Assembly (NCBI GenBank): GCA_017431845.1
Contig: JAFRKG010000151.1
Location: 1 to 60,216, forward strand
Source: Methanosphaera sp.
GTDB lineage: Archaea > Methanobacteriota > Methanobacteria > Methanobacteriales > Methanobacteriaceae
Direction of reading: 5' to 3'
Length of the DNA stretch: 60,216 nucleotides
Of this stretch, positions 1 through 10,537 are shown in pieces. Every line of letters begins with the position of its first letter. The first letter of the stretch is position 1. Below the pieces are notes generated by a model that made no database searches, was not told the DNA's origin, and saw only the letters and a list, made by a program, of their open reading frames with translations. A program made the translations under genes and the position numbers.

Positions 1-281
1 AGCATATAACCAAATAAACACTTCACACAACAAATAATAAAATAAATAAAGCAGAATTAAATAAAATAAAAAGTAAACAATAATTAATAATAGATATTAT
101 TAAAAATACATTAATGATATTAAAAATAAAATAATACACGATAAAATCAAAATAAAATAAGAACAAATAACAAAGAATATACAAAAACAAGTTAAATAAA
201 CCTTAAAAAAAATAAAAATAGTAATACAAAACATCACATAAAATCATATAAAACCTTAGCTTGACAGCATTGTTTACACAC
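1..281. other. gene-free AT-rich stretch upstream of the tuf promoter
   Basis: This stretch is made almost entirely of A and T, with short A-tracts and stop codons in all frames. I see no gene, RNA or clear repeat in it. It may be the spacer after a gene that lies outside the window. Confidence 0.6.
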
Positions 282-296
282 CTAAAGTATATATAT
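282..296 (+). promoter_or_regulatory. candidate BRE/TATA promoter of the tuf transcript
   Basis: A purine-containing stretch (CTAAAG, 282-287) runs straight into TATATATAT (288-296), which fits an archaeal BRE-TATA element. A start 22-27 bases downstream would fall near 315-322. That would give tuf a leader of about 300 nt containing the stem-loops at 344-579. This is inferred from sequence only. Confidence 0.45.
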
Positions 297-340
297 GATA
301 ACAAATATATAGTATAATTACTATAATATAGATTATTAAA

Positions 341-580
341 TAGCACTATCTTTTATCAAGAGAAAGTAGTGTATGTAATTAAAGATAATAAAGAAGAAAT
401 ATGTTACTTGCAAGGGAATATAACATGTTCCCTGTTATATTTCTTTGTAGTACTACTCGTAGTACAATATATTTCTTTATTACAATGTTAGAGGACGCAC
501 TCTAGAATAAATAATTCTAGCAATCGGCTTGCTAACACAGATAAATCACACTATTAAAAAAAATAGTACTTGATTTATCA
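341..580 (+). ncRNA. structured leader or separate small RNA upstream of tuf
   Basis: This stretch is an almost unbroken series of inverted repeats. Stem A is 344-348 plus 350-353 with 363-371. Stem B is 387-402 with 469-481 and has a 3-nt bulge. It closes a three-way junction holding hairpins 417-424/434-441 and 450-455/460-465. Stem C is 486-491/532-537, with inner repeats 502-508/514-520 and 519-523/529-533. Stem D is the perfect 9-bp pair 540-548/571-579, with 551-555/562-566 inside it. The tuf ribosome-binding site follows at 609. I do not recognise an RNA family: there are no RNase P, SRP or H/ACA signatures that I can defend. It could be a cis-acting leader of tuf or an independent RNA. 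Confidence 0.5.
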
Positions 581-620
581 ATTATATTCAAATACATGTT
601 TTATATATGGAGGAAATATA

Positions 621-1860
<1,240 letters not shown>

Positions 1861-1862
<2 letters not shown>

Positions 1863-1899
1863 GTAAACTAGTATTTTTACTTATTTACAATTTTTTTTT
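1861..1899 (+). terminator. hairpin plus T-tract after tuf
   Basis: AAGTAAA (1861-1867, overlapping the stop codon) pairs with TTTACTT (1876-1882), and a run of nine T follows at 1891-1899. This fits an intrinsic terminator and would separate tuf from rps10. Archaeal termination mainly needs the T-tract, so the hairpin may be incidental. Confidence 0.5.
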
Positions 1900-2027
1900 A
1901 TTTCGACTCATAATAACTAATTTTAACAATATTTACTATACATGCAATGTCATAAGTCATGTGATATTTGAATATAAAATTGTTATTTGTCGATTATAAT
2001 AAATTATTTTACTAGGGAGAGCATTTA

Positions 2028-2336
2028 ATGAATAAAGCAAGAATTAAATTAACAGGTACAGACCCAGATAAAATTGCTGACGTATGTAACCAGCTTAAAA
2101 AAATAGCAGAAAGAACTGGTGTCGACTTATCAGGTCCTATTCCTTTACCAACTAAAAAATTAGTAGTACCTACAAGAAAAAGTCCTGATGGTGAAGGTAA
2201 AGCAACATGGGAAAAATGGGAACTCAGAATTCATAAACGTCTTATCGGCATAGAAGCTGATGAAAGAGCTATGAGACAAGTTATGAAAGTAAATGTTCCT
2301 GATAATGTAAGTATCGAAATAGAACTTAAAGCTTAA
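2028..2336 (+). CDS. rps10: 30S ribosomal protein S10 (uS10)
   Basis: This is a 102-aa small-subunit ribosomal protein of the S10 family, located in the head of the 30S subunit. The sequence starts [13 protein letters not shown] and contains the family stretches GPIPLPTKK and WELRIHKRL. The length is typical for archaea. The ATG at 2028 is preceded by AGGGAGAG (2014-2021). It lies downstream of tuf in the classical tuf-rps10 order, but a 165-base gap with a terminator-like hairpin suggests at least partly separate transcription. tRNA-Ser follows. Confidence 0.96.
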   Translation: MNKARIKLTGTDPDKIADVCNQLKKIAERTGVDLSGPIPLPTKKLVVPTRKSPDGEGKATWEKWELRIHKRLIGIEADERAMRQVMKVNVPDNVSIEIELKA

Positions 2337-2409
2337 ATACAAAAACTATATATGCTATTACTAACTTATATAGTAATAGATTTATAGTATTAATCTTTTT
2401 TTATTATAG

Positions 2410-2493
2410 GCCGAGATATCAAAGCCAGGTAATGAGCCGGACTTGAGATCCGGTGGGCAGTCGCCCGCATGGGTTCGAATCCCATTCTCGGCG
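2410..2493 (+). tRNA. tRNA-Ser, anticodon TGA
   Basis: The 84-nt gene has a 7-bp acceptor stem GCCGAGA (2410-2416) with TCTCGGC (2486-2492) and discriminator G at 2493. The anticodon loop CTTGAGA gives anticodon TGA, decoding UCN serine codons. A long variable arm, GGGC-AGTC-GCCC, is diagnostic of a class II tRNA such as Ser. The T arm is ATGGG-TTCGAAT-CCCAT. No intron is seen. The 3' CCA is not encoded, because CTA follows. TTTATAGT at 2380-2387 could be its TATA box. Confidence 0.95.
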
Positions 2494-2631
2494 CTAATCA
2501 TTTTAACTAATTTTAAAACTAATTTATTACTAATTTCTATAAAAAATAATCTTCTATATAATTATTGTAAAATAAAATAAGAACTTATTAATTCTTTTCT
2601 AAAACAAAATATGGGGGGATGATGGGGGAGT

Positions 2632-3867
2632 TTATTTTACTTTGTATCTGAGAATTCCAGCTATTCCACCGAATGCTCTGTCTAATTGTGTTCCTTCTTC
2701 TGTTTCTATACTGATTACTTCAACGTCTGTTTTCACTTCTTCTGCTAAGCCTATTAGTTCTTCTGCTGTCTCTTCTGTTTTGATGATTTTCATTGTTTCA
2801 CCACATTTAGGACATTTCTTTTCTGGTGCTTTCTGCAGGTGTTTTGTTGTGATTACTTCAAGTGTTTGACATGCTGGGCATTGGTATGTTTGTCTGTTTG
2901 TTTTAAGATTTTCGGATATTAGTAGTGTTTCTACTGCTCCCATCTGCAGGTTTTGTCTTACTTCTTGTTCTCCGTATGTTGACAGTCCACTTTCTGATAT
3001 TAGTCCTGTGAGGAATTTTCTCATAAGCTTTTTCTCTTTCATGATGTCCATTTCTTCAAGTGTATCGGATGATTCATCAAGCACTTCTCTTATACCGAAG
3101 TCTCCGGTGTAGGATGTGTCCACTATGTTGATAACCTTATCTTTTATTTCATAGTGTAGGTAATCTCCTTCCACGAAATCATTTTTTGTATGTCCGGGTC
3201 CACCAATAAGCACACCCTTAAGTTCATCCTTGAGTGGCAGGTAAGCTTCATCAACATATCTTCCTATACGCTTAAGGAATTCATGAGCAGCCAATTCAAT
3301 TACACGATCAAACCTTCTCTGTGACTGACCCCCAGCCTTATGTTTACCAGGCACACCACTAGTCAATGTTTTCAAAATATCAATACGTTTACCACGTACT
3401 GTTGCAATTGTTGCTTCTTTACGGTCAAGCACTACAGCACCATATACTTCTTTATACTCAATAATCTGTTTTAAAGGGTCAATAAAGAATTGACTGTCAC
3501 AGTGGTAAATGTATGTCTGCACTGTTTCAGGTGGTTCAAATACGTATGTTTCCATTTTCTCCGTACCTGGTCCGCCTCTTGGAATCATTCCAACGAACAT
3601 TACAAGCCCTTTTGGTGGAGCGGTTGGGAATAATTTAAGTCTTTGTATGATTACTTCTATAGCGGATTGAACGTTTTTCTTGGTAGTTTTACTTTTAATG
3701 TTACTACTTTGTCCTATTTCATCAACCATCTGTTTTCTGACATCACTTATCTGTTTGTCCGGTGGTATGTATACACTTACTAGTTCTGTTCCTCTTCCTT
3801 TCTTGTTTTCTAGTTCTTTAAGTGTTTTCTTAACTTCATACATTTCCTTTGATGATACTTCACTCAT
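2632..3867 (-). CDS. prf1: peptide chain release factor aRF1
   Basis: aRF1 recognises all three stop codons and triggers peptide release. The 411-aa protein has the NIKS stop-codon loop (residues 56-59, SSNIKSKT) and the GGQ catalytic motif in KAGGQSQRR (179-181). A C-terminal domain with two CxxC pairs (CPAC and CPKC) is compatible with a small zinc-binding element. The ATG at 3867 has GGAG about 8 bases upstream on the minus strand. The gene is transcribed away from the surface-protein gene at 4223. Two C-tracts (positions 2628-2624 and 2618-2613) and then a T-rich stretch follow the stop codon on its coding strand. Confidence 0.97.
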   Translation of the reverse strand: MSEVSSKEMYEVKKTLKELENKKGRGTELVSVYIPPDKQISDVRKQMVDEIGQSSNIKSKTTKKNVQSAIEVIIQRLKLFPTAPPKGLVMFVGMIPRGGPGTEKMETYVFEPPETVQTYIYHCDSQFFIDPLKQIIEYKEVYGAVVLDRKEATIATVRGKRIDILKTLTSGVPGKHKAGGQSQRRFDRVIELAAHEFLKRIGRYVDEAYLPLKDELKGVLIGGPGHTKNDFVEGDYLHYEIKDKVINIVDTSYTGDFGIREVLDESSDTLEEMDIMKEKKLMRKFLTGLISESGLSTYGEQEVRQNLQMGAVETLLISENLKTNRQTYQCPACQTLEVITTKHLQKAPEKKCPKCGETMKIIKTEETAEELIGLAEEVKTDVEVISIETEEGTQLDRAFGGIAGILRYKVK

Positions 3868-4222
3868 ATTATATGTTCTCCTAGAAATTATTAGTAATAG
3901 TTATTATAATGATTATTATTCTTTTATTGGATATTTTAACTTCTTGGGGGTTAGATTATTATTTTCTATTATGTTATTGTTTGTTAAATGTTCATTTTAA
4001 TCAATTATCCAATATTTTTAATATTTAATTTAAAATAGAATATTATAATATTTGTATTTTAATATTTTAGTATTTTTGTATAAAACTTATTAAAAAAAAT
4101 AGGCAAGTGCAATTTTATTATAATTATCATATATTAATAAAAGAGTTATATTATCCAAGAAATAAACTATACCTATATAGACAATTTAATCATTATATTA
4201 TATGAGGGGGTGACTGAAAATT
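3868..4222. other. divergent intergenic region between prf1 and the surface-protein gene
   Basis: These 355 AT-rich bases lie between divergently transcribed genes, so both promoters must be here. CTATATAG (4173-4180) and CATATATTAA (4129-4138) are possible TATA elements for the rightward gene. No small gene or structured RNA was seen. Confidence 0.4.
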
Positions 4223-6985
4223 ATGAGGATGAATAAGAAGTACCTCTTTTTCATACTAGTCATGATTACTCTTCTTTTAGCCACGACAATAGTAACAGCT
4301 AACGAATCAATAAACACAACACAAGAAGACAGTTATCAATCATCACACATAACCGGAAAGGAAAATAATAAAGTACAGAAAACAAACACACAAGAAATAC
4401 GTAAGGATATTACTGGCATTAATTCCACAACAAAAACCGCCGACTCTACCCTGGAGGATACCAGGACACAACCAATAATCCGCACAGATAAAATACCATC
4501 AACATATGTCGGAGAATATATTACATTCAATGGAACAATCCGATCAGAAAAAAGCCTGGACGGTTCAACAATATTCCTAACAGACGGAAACGTTCTACTA
4601 AACACCACAATAAATCTGGATACATATTCATTAAAATACAAAGTACCATCAAAGGGATCACACACATTCAACATATACTATGAAGGAAATGATGAATTCA
4701 TGCCAGTATCAACAAGCATAACCTTTAGAGCAATTCAAAGAATACCAATGCTAAGTTATAACGAGGTTAAAACTGAATATGTAGGCACACATATAAATAT
4801 TGGCGGAAAATTAAGCTACAGAGAATCAATGCTAGAAAATATGAAAATAGAAATTCACTTAAACGATGAAATACATGAAGTAACTACAAATAAACTTGGA
4901 TTATACTCATATACATTCATTCCAGAAGAGGAAAAATCATACAAAGTAGACATATATTACTATGGAACAAACGTATACAAAGAACTCGAAAAACATGGAC
5001 AATTCAACATAATCAAAAAAACAACCAACCTAACAATGAATGTAAGGGCAATCAACTATTATGGCAACATAACAAACATAACAGGAAAACTAGTGGCAGC
5101 AGGAGAAGTACAACCAAACACAAAAATAAATTTAACAATAAACAACAAAACAATACCTCTACAAACAGACCAAAATGGAATATACCACTACAAATACAAA
5201 ATAACAGATGATTCAGACCATATACTAACCGTTTCATACCCTGGAGACAATCTAAGACTAGCATCCAACACAACAAAAACATTCAAAGTAAACAAACTCA
5301 AAACAGTACTATTCCTCGAACCCATAAAAAACACAGAATACAATAACACAGCAACAATAAGAGGAGTGCTGATAACAGGAAACAACACAATAGCAAATGC
5401 TAAAATAAAAATCACAATAAACAATCAAACAGTAACCTGCACAACTAACCATAACGGAAGATTCAACCACGAATATAAGACAACCAGTATCCAACAAAAC
5501 AATATAACAGCACAATACCATGGAAATTACACATACTACCCAACAAACAAAACAACAACCTTCAACACAACAAAAAAACATAGCAAAATCATAATAGACT
5601 ACATACCAACAAAAACATACAACGACAAAATAAAAATAACCGGCAAACTAGTATCATCCAACAACCCAATAAGCAATGCAAAAATAAACATCAACATCAA
5701 TAATGAAAACACTACAACCACAACAGGAAACGATGGAAAATATACCCTAAATTATGAGGTTAAAACAATAGGACAAAACAATATCACAGCATCATATCAT
5801 GGAGATGAATATATTACAAAATCAGAAAACAAGAGAATATTCAAAAGTAACAAAAACCAACTAAAAATCAAACTAAATCCCATAACAAGAGTACATTACT
5901 CCATGAATACAAGCATCACAGGAAAAGTAACAGACAAAAAATCAACACCACTAAAACACATAAACCTAAACATAAAAATCAATAAAAAAGAATACACAGT
6001 AAAAAGTGATGACAAAGGATTATTTAATCTCAGTATCAAAACTACCCAGTCCGGTAAAAATAATCTATCAATAAGCTACCCTGGCAATAAGAATTACCAG
6101 AATTATACATTAAAAACAACATTCACAGCATCAAACATGCCAACACAATTAACATTAAACAAGATAACACCAAAAAAAGTCGGAGAAAAAATTATAATAA
6201 CAGGAACCTTAAAAAATGCATACAACCAAACAATCAAAAAACAGCCAATAACACTACAAATCAACAATAAAAAAATAACCATAAAAACAAACAACAAAGG
6301 AATATACAAACACACAATAAAAGCAGAAACACTTGGAAAAAACAATATAACAGCATCATTTTCAAAAAAACACTACTCAAAAAACATACAACACAGAACA
6401 TTCACAGTAACCAAAAAAACACTCAAAATCAAACTAAATCCAATAACAAGAGTACATTACTCCATGAATACAAGCATCACAGGAAAAGTCACAGATAACA
6501 ACAACAAAACAATCAAAAATCTAAAATTCAAAATAACAGTTGATAAAAAACAGTACACAATTAAAACTGATCACAAGGGACTCTTTAATCTCAGCATTAA
6601 AACAACAAAGTCAGGTAAGAATAAACTGCTAATAAATTACCAGGGCAATAAATATTACCAGGATTATACATTAAAGACAACATTCACCACATCATCAATG
6701 CCTACAAGATTAACATTAAACAAAATAACACCAAAAAAAGCTGAAGAAAAAGTAGTGATTAAGGGAATATTAAAAGATGGAAACAACAAAGCATTAAAGA
6801 ACAAACAAATAACCTTAGAATTAAACGGAGAAAAAATACCATTAAAAACAAACAAAAAGGGAGAATACAAATACACATTTAATGCAGAAGTCCAAGGAAG
6901 AAACAATGTCACAGTGTCCTTCTCACAAAAACATTACAGTAAAAACTCACAACATAGAACTTTCATAGTTCAAAATATAAATTAA
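4223..6985 (+). CDS. large Ig-repeat surface (adhesin-like) protein
   Basis: This 920-aa secreted protein probably sits on the cell surface. It starts with a signal peptide: basic MRMNKK, a hydrophobic stretch FFILVMITLLLA, then AN. A Thr/Ser-rich linker follows. The rest is a series of roughly 90-residue Ig-like units with the recurring signature ITGKV..., NN.G.Y/F and NN(I/L)T.SY.GN. The last two 187-residue blocks (DNA 5861-6421 and 6422-6982) are tandem copies. There is no LPXTG motif, C-terminal membrane helix or pseudomurein-binding repeat that I can see, so its anchor is unknown. The site GAGGGGGTGA (4204-4213) precedes ATG 4223; ATG 4229 is an alternative. The coding strand is A+C-rich, which gives a Lys/Asn/Thr/Ile-dominated protein. 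Adhesion to host or microbial partners is inferred, not shown. Confidence 0.85.
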   Translation: MRMNKKYLFFILVMITLLLATTIVTANESINTTQEDSYQSSHITGKENNKVQKTNTQEIRKDITGINSTTKTADSTLEDTRTQPIIRTDKIPSTYVGEYITFNGTIRSEKSLDGSTIFLTDGNVLLNTTINLDTYSLKYKVPSKGSHTFNIYYEGNDEFMPVSTSITFRAIQRIPMLSYNEVKTEYVGTHINIGGKLSYRESMLENMKIEIHLNDEIHEVTTNKLGLYSYTFIPEEEKSYKVDIYYYGTNVYKELEKHGQFNIIKKTTNLTMNVRAINYYGNITNITGKLVAAGEVQPNTKINLTINNKTIPLQTDQNGIYHYKYKITDDSDHILTVSYPGDNLRLASNTTKTFKVNKLKTVLFLEPIKNTEYNNTATIRGVLITGNNTIANAKIKITINNQTVTCTTNHNGRFNHEYKTTSIQQNNITAQYHGNYTYYPTNKTTTFNTTKKHSKIIIDYIPTKTYNDKIKITGKLVSSNNPISNAKINININNENTTTTTGNDGKYTLNYEVKTIGQNNITASYHGDEYITKSENKRIFKSNKNQLKIKLNPITRVHYSMNTSITGKVTDKKSTPLKHINLNIKINKKEYTVKSDDKGLFNLSIKTTQSGKNNLSISYPGNKNYQNYTLKTTFTASNMPTQLTLNKITPKKVGEKIIITGTLKNAYNQTIKKQPITLQINNKKITIKTNNKGIYKHTIKAETLGKNNITASFSKKHYSKNIQHRTFTVTKKTLKIKLNPITRVHYSMNTSITGKVTDNNNKTIKNLKFKITVDKKQYTIKTDHKGLFNLSIKTTKSGKNKLLINYQGNKYYQDYTLKTTFTTSSMPTRLTLNKITPKKAEEKVVIKGILKDGNNKALKNKQITLELNGEKIPLKTNKKGEYKYTFNAEVQGRNNVTVSFSQKHYSKNSQHRTFIVQNIN
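5861..6982 (+). repeat. two tandem copies of a ~561-bp Ig-module block
   Basis: The stretch beginning at 5861 (encoding LKIKLNPITRVHYSMN) recurs at 6422 with only scattered changes. Copy two ends with the gene. The period of 561 bp keeps the reading frame (187 residues). The high similarity points to a recent duplication or ongoing gene conversion. Confidence 0.8.
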
Positions 6986-7088
6986 ACAAACTCCCTTTTT
7001 AACTTTCCCTTTTATTGTCAATGATTACTATTAATTTCAAGTGATGCTAACTAAATGTAAATGATTATTGTATGAAATATGATAGTTA

Positions 7089-7307
7089 CTAGAATATCAC
7101 ATGATTTTTAGGATTTAACCTTTTTAATCTTCGCAAATCAATCCCAGTATCAAGATACAAATAGTCAGTTATTCCCAGTTTTTGTGAAAAATCAAAATCA
7201 GGATCATCAGAAACATCAATTGTGTATTCATTTATGTCATAGACTTTTATTGGAATTCCATCTAAATCGCCGTTAATGAATGTTTTCCATTCTTTCTCAT
7301 CTAACAT
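7089..7307 (-). CDS. small hypothetical acidic protein
   Basis: This is a 72-aa soluble protein that I do not recognise. It is acidic (DVSDDPDFDF) and ends ...RLKRLNPKNHVIF. The start is placed at ATG 7307, because GGGTGAT lies just upstream on the minus strand; a longer frame reaches back to 7331 without such a site. It lies 10 bases after the stop of the membrane-protein gene at 7318, so the two look co-transcribed. Function is unknown; a paired membrane and soluble role is only a guess from spacing. Confidence 0.55.
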   Translation of the reverse strand: MLDEKEWKTFINGDLDGIPIKVYDINEYTIDVSDDPDFDFSQKLGITDYLYLDTGIDLRRLKRLNPKNHVIF

Positions 7308-7317
7308 AACATCACCC

Positions 7318-7629
7318 TTATATAAAAACAAATATAATTATTAAAATAATAATTAACAGTATCATACTTATTAATATACTGTTTAACCCTTTAATTATAT
7401 ATCCTTTTTTATAATTAATTTTCTTCTCATTTTCCATAATATAATTTTGATAATTGAAAAATTTTTCTTTAACATATTCTTCTTCACTGAAATTTCCAAA
7501 AAGTAATTCTTTTAACATCACTCCTTGGGTATATATTTTTTCGGATATTTTTGATGATCGTCTAAAATTTAGTATGGCATTAATGTTTAAGAGGATGTTT
7601 GCCATAAACAGTACTAAAAGTATCATCAT
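7318..7629 (-). CDS. small membrane protein, probably 5'-truncated
   Basis: As written this is a 103-aa protein with a hydrophobic N terminus (MMILLVLFMANILL), a central charged region (ISEKIYTQGVMLKELLFG, then FSEEEYVKEKF) and a strongly hydrophobic C-terminal helix (SILISMILLIIILIIIFVFI). The reading frame stays open upstream to 7743 and encodes another hydrophobic segment (FLSISLGIFSLQVTLL). It then hits a stop at 7744-7746 without offering any ATG, GTG or TTG. No ribosome-binding site precedes ATG 7629. I read this as the 3' part of a longer membrane protein whose 5' end was lost at a junction near 7745-7770. The family is not recognised. Confidence 0.45.
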   Translation of the reverse strand: MMILLVLFMANILLNINAILNFRRSSKISEKIYTQGVMLKELLFGNFSEEEYVKEKFFNYQNYIMENEKKINYKKGYIIKGLNSILISMILLIIILIIIFVFI

Positions 7630-7749
7630 TACATTTTCTTGTTGAATGTATTCTTGGAAAATATTTAGTATAGTGTTTGTTAATAATGTTACTTGTAACG
7701 AGAATATTCCTAAACTTATACTTAGGAACGTGTTTGTTCTGTTTTATAG

Positions 7750-8955
7750 TTTGTCAAATATTTTCTGTACTTGTGTAACTTAACCAAAGAAGTAGAAGAT
7801 AAAGACAAAACCATCAAAGAGTTAACAGCTAAAAAAGCAACAAAAGTAACAGTAGGTAAAGTTAACACTACAAGCATTGGAAGCAGTGTTGTAATAACTG
7901 GTAAAGTAACTGATGCAAGTGGTGCTGCTCTTAATAACATGCCTGTCAGCATAAAAATTAATGCTGTATCCACTAAGGTAGTTACAAGTGCTAATGGTGT
8001 ATACAAGTACACTACAACTGCATGGAATATTGGTACTAATAATGTAACAGTATCATCCATTGCTAATGATAAGTACACCAGCAGTAGTGCTAAGACCACA
8101 TTCAAAGTTAACAAGGCAACTCCAAAAATTAATATTGATGTTGTAAGTTCTGTCAGATTCAAGGACAAAGTAACAGTAACTGGTACTTTCACTGATGCTA
8201 ATGGTAAAGTATTATCTGGTGTTAAATTAACAGTTAAAGTTAACGGCAAATCTGTTAGTGTAAAAACTGCTAAGGATGGTTCATTCAAGTACACTACTAC
8301 TGCAACTGCTATGGGTACAAACAATGTAACAGTAACTTATGCTGGTAACACCAAATACAATAAGGTTACCAAAAAGGCAACATTCAAAGTTGTTAAACAG
8401 GATCTTGTATTAACAGTTGACAGGGTGGCTGCTTCTGTTAAATTTAAGGATGATCTTGCAATTAGTGGTAAGTTGGTTGATGGTAATGGTAAAGCTGTTA
8501 TGAACACTCAGGTAACTATTAAGATTAATGATAAAACATATAGGGCAAAAACGGATAAGAACGGTTTATATGTTCTTAAGACTAGGGCTACCATTATGGG
8601 TGCTAATAATGTAGTTGCTAGTTATGCTGGTAATGCTAAGTATAATAAGGCTAGTGCTGAAACTTCATTTACTGTTGCTAAACAGGATCTTTTAATCACA
8701 TTTGATGAGGTTACTTATGCAAATGGTAAGGTTACTGTTAAAGGTACTTTTATTGACCGTAATAAACGTCCTCTTATGAACAGTCTTACAAGGGTAACAT
8801 TGAATGGTAAACAGGGAACAGCTAAGACTAACACTAATGGTACATTCACTTATACTACTAAGGCAAATAAGGGGGCTTACAAGCTCACATTAGCTTATCC
8901 TGGTAATGTTCGTTACAATGCTTACAGTAAGACCAGCACAATATCTGTAGCTTAA
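7750..8955 (+). pseudogene. Ig-repeat surface protein lacking its 5' end
   Basis: The frame is open from 7750 and gives about 400 residues. These are a short coiled-coil-like stretch (KEVEDKDKTIKELTAKK) and then four Ig-like units of about 90 residues, with signatures such as VTGTFTDANGKVLSG and MGTNNVTVTYAGN. There is no signal peptide and no ATG. The only possible starts are CTG 7765 and TTG 7771, and neither has a ribosome-binding site. Surface proteins of this kind need a signal peptide, so I read it as a 5'-deleted gene or a silent cassette for recombination. The repeats themselves are intact, with no internal stop. Unlike the 920-aa neighbour, its codons are T-ending (GGT, GCT, GTT), so it is not a simple copy of that gene. 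Confidence 0.6.
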
Positions 8956-9145
8956 ACATTTACTTAATCTTCATTATATGAGGGGGAAGTATTTTCTATT
9001 ACTTCTCTTATCATAATTCTTTTTTTATGTTAATTTTTTTAATTATAGTTAATTATAAAAATAATTTATTAGATAAATTAGTATTAATAGAACATGTAAT
9101 CTTAGGATTTATGTTAATAAAATTTTTATGGAGAATGCTATTAGT

Positions 9146-9820
9146 ATGAGAATAGTAATTACAGTAGGTGGATCTATCTTACTCAGAGAGTATGATAACA
9201 AAAAGTTTGAAGCGTATGCTGATATTATCAGACAGATTAATGAAGAACATGAAATTTTCATCGTTGTTGGTGGAGGAAGACCTGCACGTGATTATATAGG
9301 CGTTGTAAGGGATATGGGTGAAAGTGAGTCTATTTGTGACGAGATTGGTATTCAGGTTACTCGTATTAATGCACGTTTACTTCAATTGGCACTTAAGGAT
9401 GTTTCATACCCGTCAATTCCTACAAACTTCCAGCAGGCACTGGAGTATTCTGCTACTGGTAAAATTGTTATTATGGGCGGTACAGAACCTGCACATAGTA
9501 CTGATGCTGTGGGAAGCATCCTGGCAGAATATGTTGGGGCAGACCTTGTGGTTAATGCTACAAGTGTTGACGGATTATATGATAAGGATCCTAACAAGTT
9601 TGATGATGCAGTAATGTTCAGTGAGGTAACAGCTGATAAGCTTATGGAGATTGTATCTGGTAATGATACTAAGGCTGGTACTTATGAATTTATTGATAAG
9701 ACAGCTATACAGATTATTAAACGGTCCGGAATTAAAACGGTAATAGTTAATGGTAATAATCCAGAGAATGTTAAAGCAGCTATTACTGAGCCTATTGGTA
9801 CTTTAATAACAAGTGAGTAA
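9146..9820 (+). CDS. pyrH: uridylate kinase (UMP kinase), archaeal type
   Basis: UMP kinase converts UMP to UDP with ATP in pyrimidine nucleotide synthesis. The 224-aa protein belongs to the amino-acid-kinase fold: ITVGGSIL at the N terminus, [33 protein letters not shown] and a C-terminal [10 protein letters not shown]. The start is ATG 9146, with GGAGA at 9130-9134; an upstream in-frame ATG at 9128 would overlap that site and add six atypical residues. It is followed after 18 bases by the zinc-ribbon gene and is probably co-transcribed with it. The length matches archaeal UMP kinases. Confidence 0.93.
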   Translation: MRIVITVGGSILLREYDNKKFEAYADIIRQINEEHEIFIVVGGGRPARDYIGVVRDMGESESICDEIGIQVTRINARLLQLALKDVSYPSIPTNFQQALEYSATGKIVIMGGTEPAHSTDAVGSILAEYVGADLVVNATSVDGLYDKDPNKFDDAVMFSEVTADKLMEIVSGNDTKAGTYEFIDKTAIQIIKRSGIKTVIVNGNNPENVKAAITEPIGTLITSE

Positions 9821-9838
9821 TTGGGAGGAGTGAGAGTA

Positions 9839-10033
9839 ATGGTAGTTGAAGCTCATAGGCATTGTGCTATTTGTGGAAAACCTATACCAATGTCTGAGTC
9901 ATTCTGTTCTGATCAGTGTCAGGAACAGTTTCAGTTAAGACAGCAGCAAGTGGCTAAACAAAGAAAGATTATGTATGCCGTGTTTGCGGTAGTTATTATT
10001 GTTTGGATTGCTTTCATGTTTTTAAGAAAATAA
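9839..10033 (+). CDS. small zinc-ribbon membrane protein (DUF2116-like)
   Basis: This 64-aa protein has an N-terminal zinc ribbon, CAICGKPIP...FCSDQC, a polar Gln-rich stretch and one C-terminal membrane helix (MYAVFAVVIIVWIAFMFL). That layout matches the DUF2116 family, common in Methanobacteriales and of unknown function. The start is ATG 9839, with a strong GGGAGGAG at 9823-9830; the frame is open further upstream, but that would read through the ribosome-binding site. It lies directly downstream of pyrH. Confidence 0.8.
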   Translation: MVVEAHRHCAICGKPIPMSESFCSDQCQEQFQLRQQQVAKQRKIMYAVFAVVIIVWIAFMFLRK

Positions 10034-10176
10034 TTAATCGCCTATTTTTATAATTTTATTCTTTCTTAACATATTTTTTATAAGTATACTTTCATTAAAA
10101 GTATATCTTATATAATTAACAAAGTATATTATTAGAATAAAGTAATCGATTAGAATAATCGGAGGATTATATACAA

Positions 10177-10467
10177 ATGGACAATGCTTTAATAAGAGTA
10201 GTTTTAGATATATTGAAACCGCATTCACCTTCATTACCATCATTTGCTATGTATCTTAGTAGCTTGGATGGTGTGGATGGTGTTAATATTACCTTGATGG
10301 AAATTGATAAGGACACTGAAAATGTTAAAATTACTATGGAAGGACAAGATCTTAACTATGATAAAATCAGGGAAGCAATAGAACATTATGGTGCAAGTGT
10401 ACATAGTGTTGATGAGGTTGTTGCCGGCAGAAAACTGGTTGAAGAAGTTACAACACCTCAGGATTAA
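10177..10467 (+). CDS. DUF211 family protein
   Basis: This 96-aa protein resembles the archaeal DUF211 family, small ferredoxin-like-fold proteins of unknown function. Recognisable stretches are LIRVVLDILKPHSPSL at the start, LSSLDGVDGVNITLMEID in the middle and IEHYGASVHSVDEVVAG near the end. GGAGGAT at 10161-10167 sets the ATG at 10177. It stands alone, with about 140 bases on the 5' side and 70 on the 3' side. No membrane segment or signal peptide is present. Confidence 0.85.
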   Translation: MDNALIRVVLDILKPHSPSLPSFAMYLSSLDGVDGVNITLMEIDKDTENVKITMEGQDLNYDKIREAIEHYGASVHSVDEVVAGRKLVEEVTTPQD

Positions 10468-10537
10468 AATTTATTATTTTTTAACCTCCATAATTTTTAT
10501 TTTATTATTTTTTTATTTACATGGCAAGTGATTATTC

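Noticed and set aside
570-620. An in-frame ATG upstream of tuf that would extend the protein by 17 residues
   Set aside because: It lacks a ribosome-binding site, lies inside a predicted RNA stem, and the extra residues are unlike EF-1A; GGAGG at 609 points to ATG 621.
7722-8324. A 200-codon antisense frame over the surface-protein fragment
   Set aside because: Leu/Val/Thr-rich shadow of the repeat codons, with no start signal.
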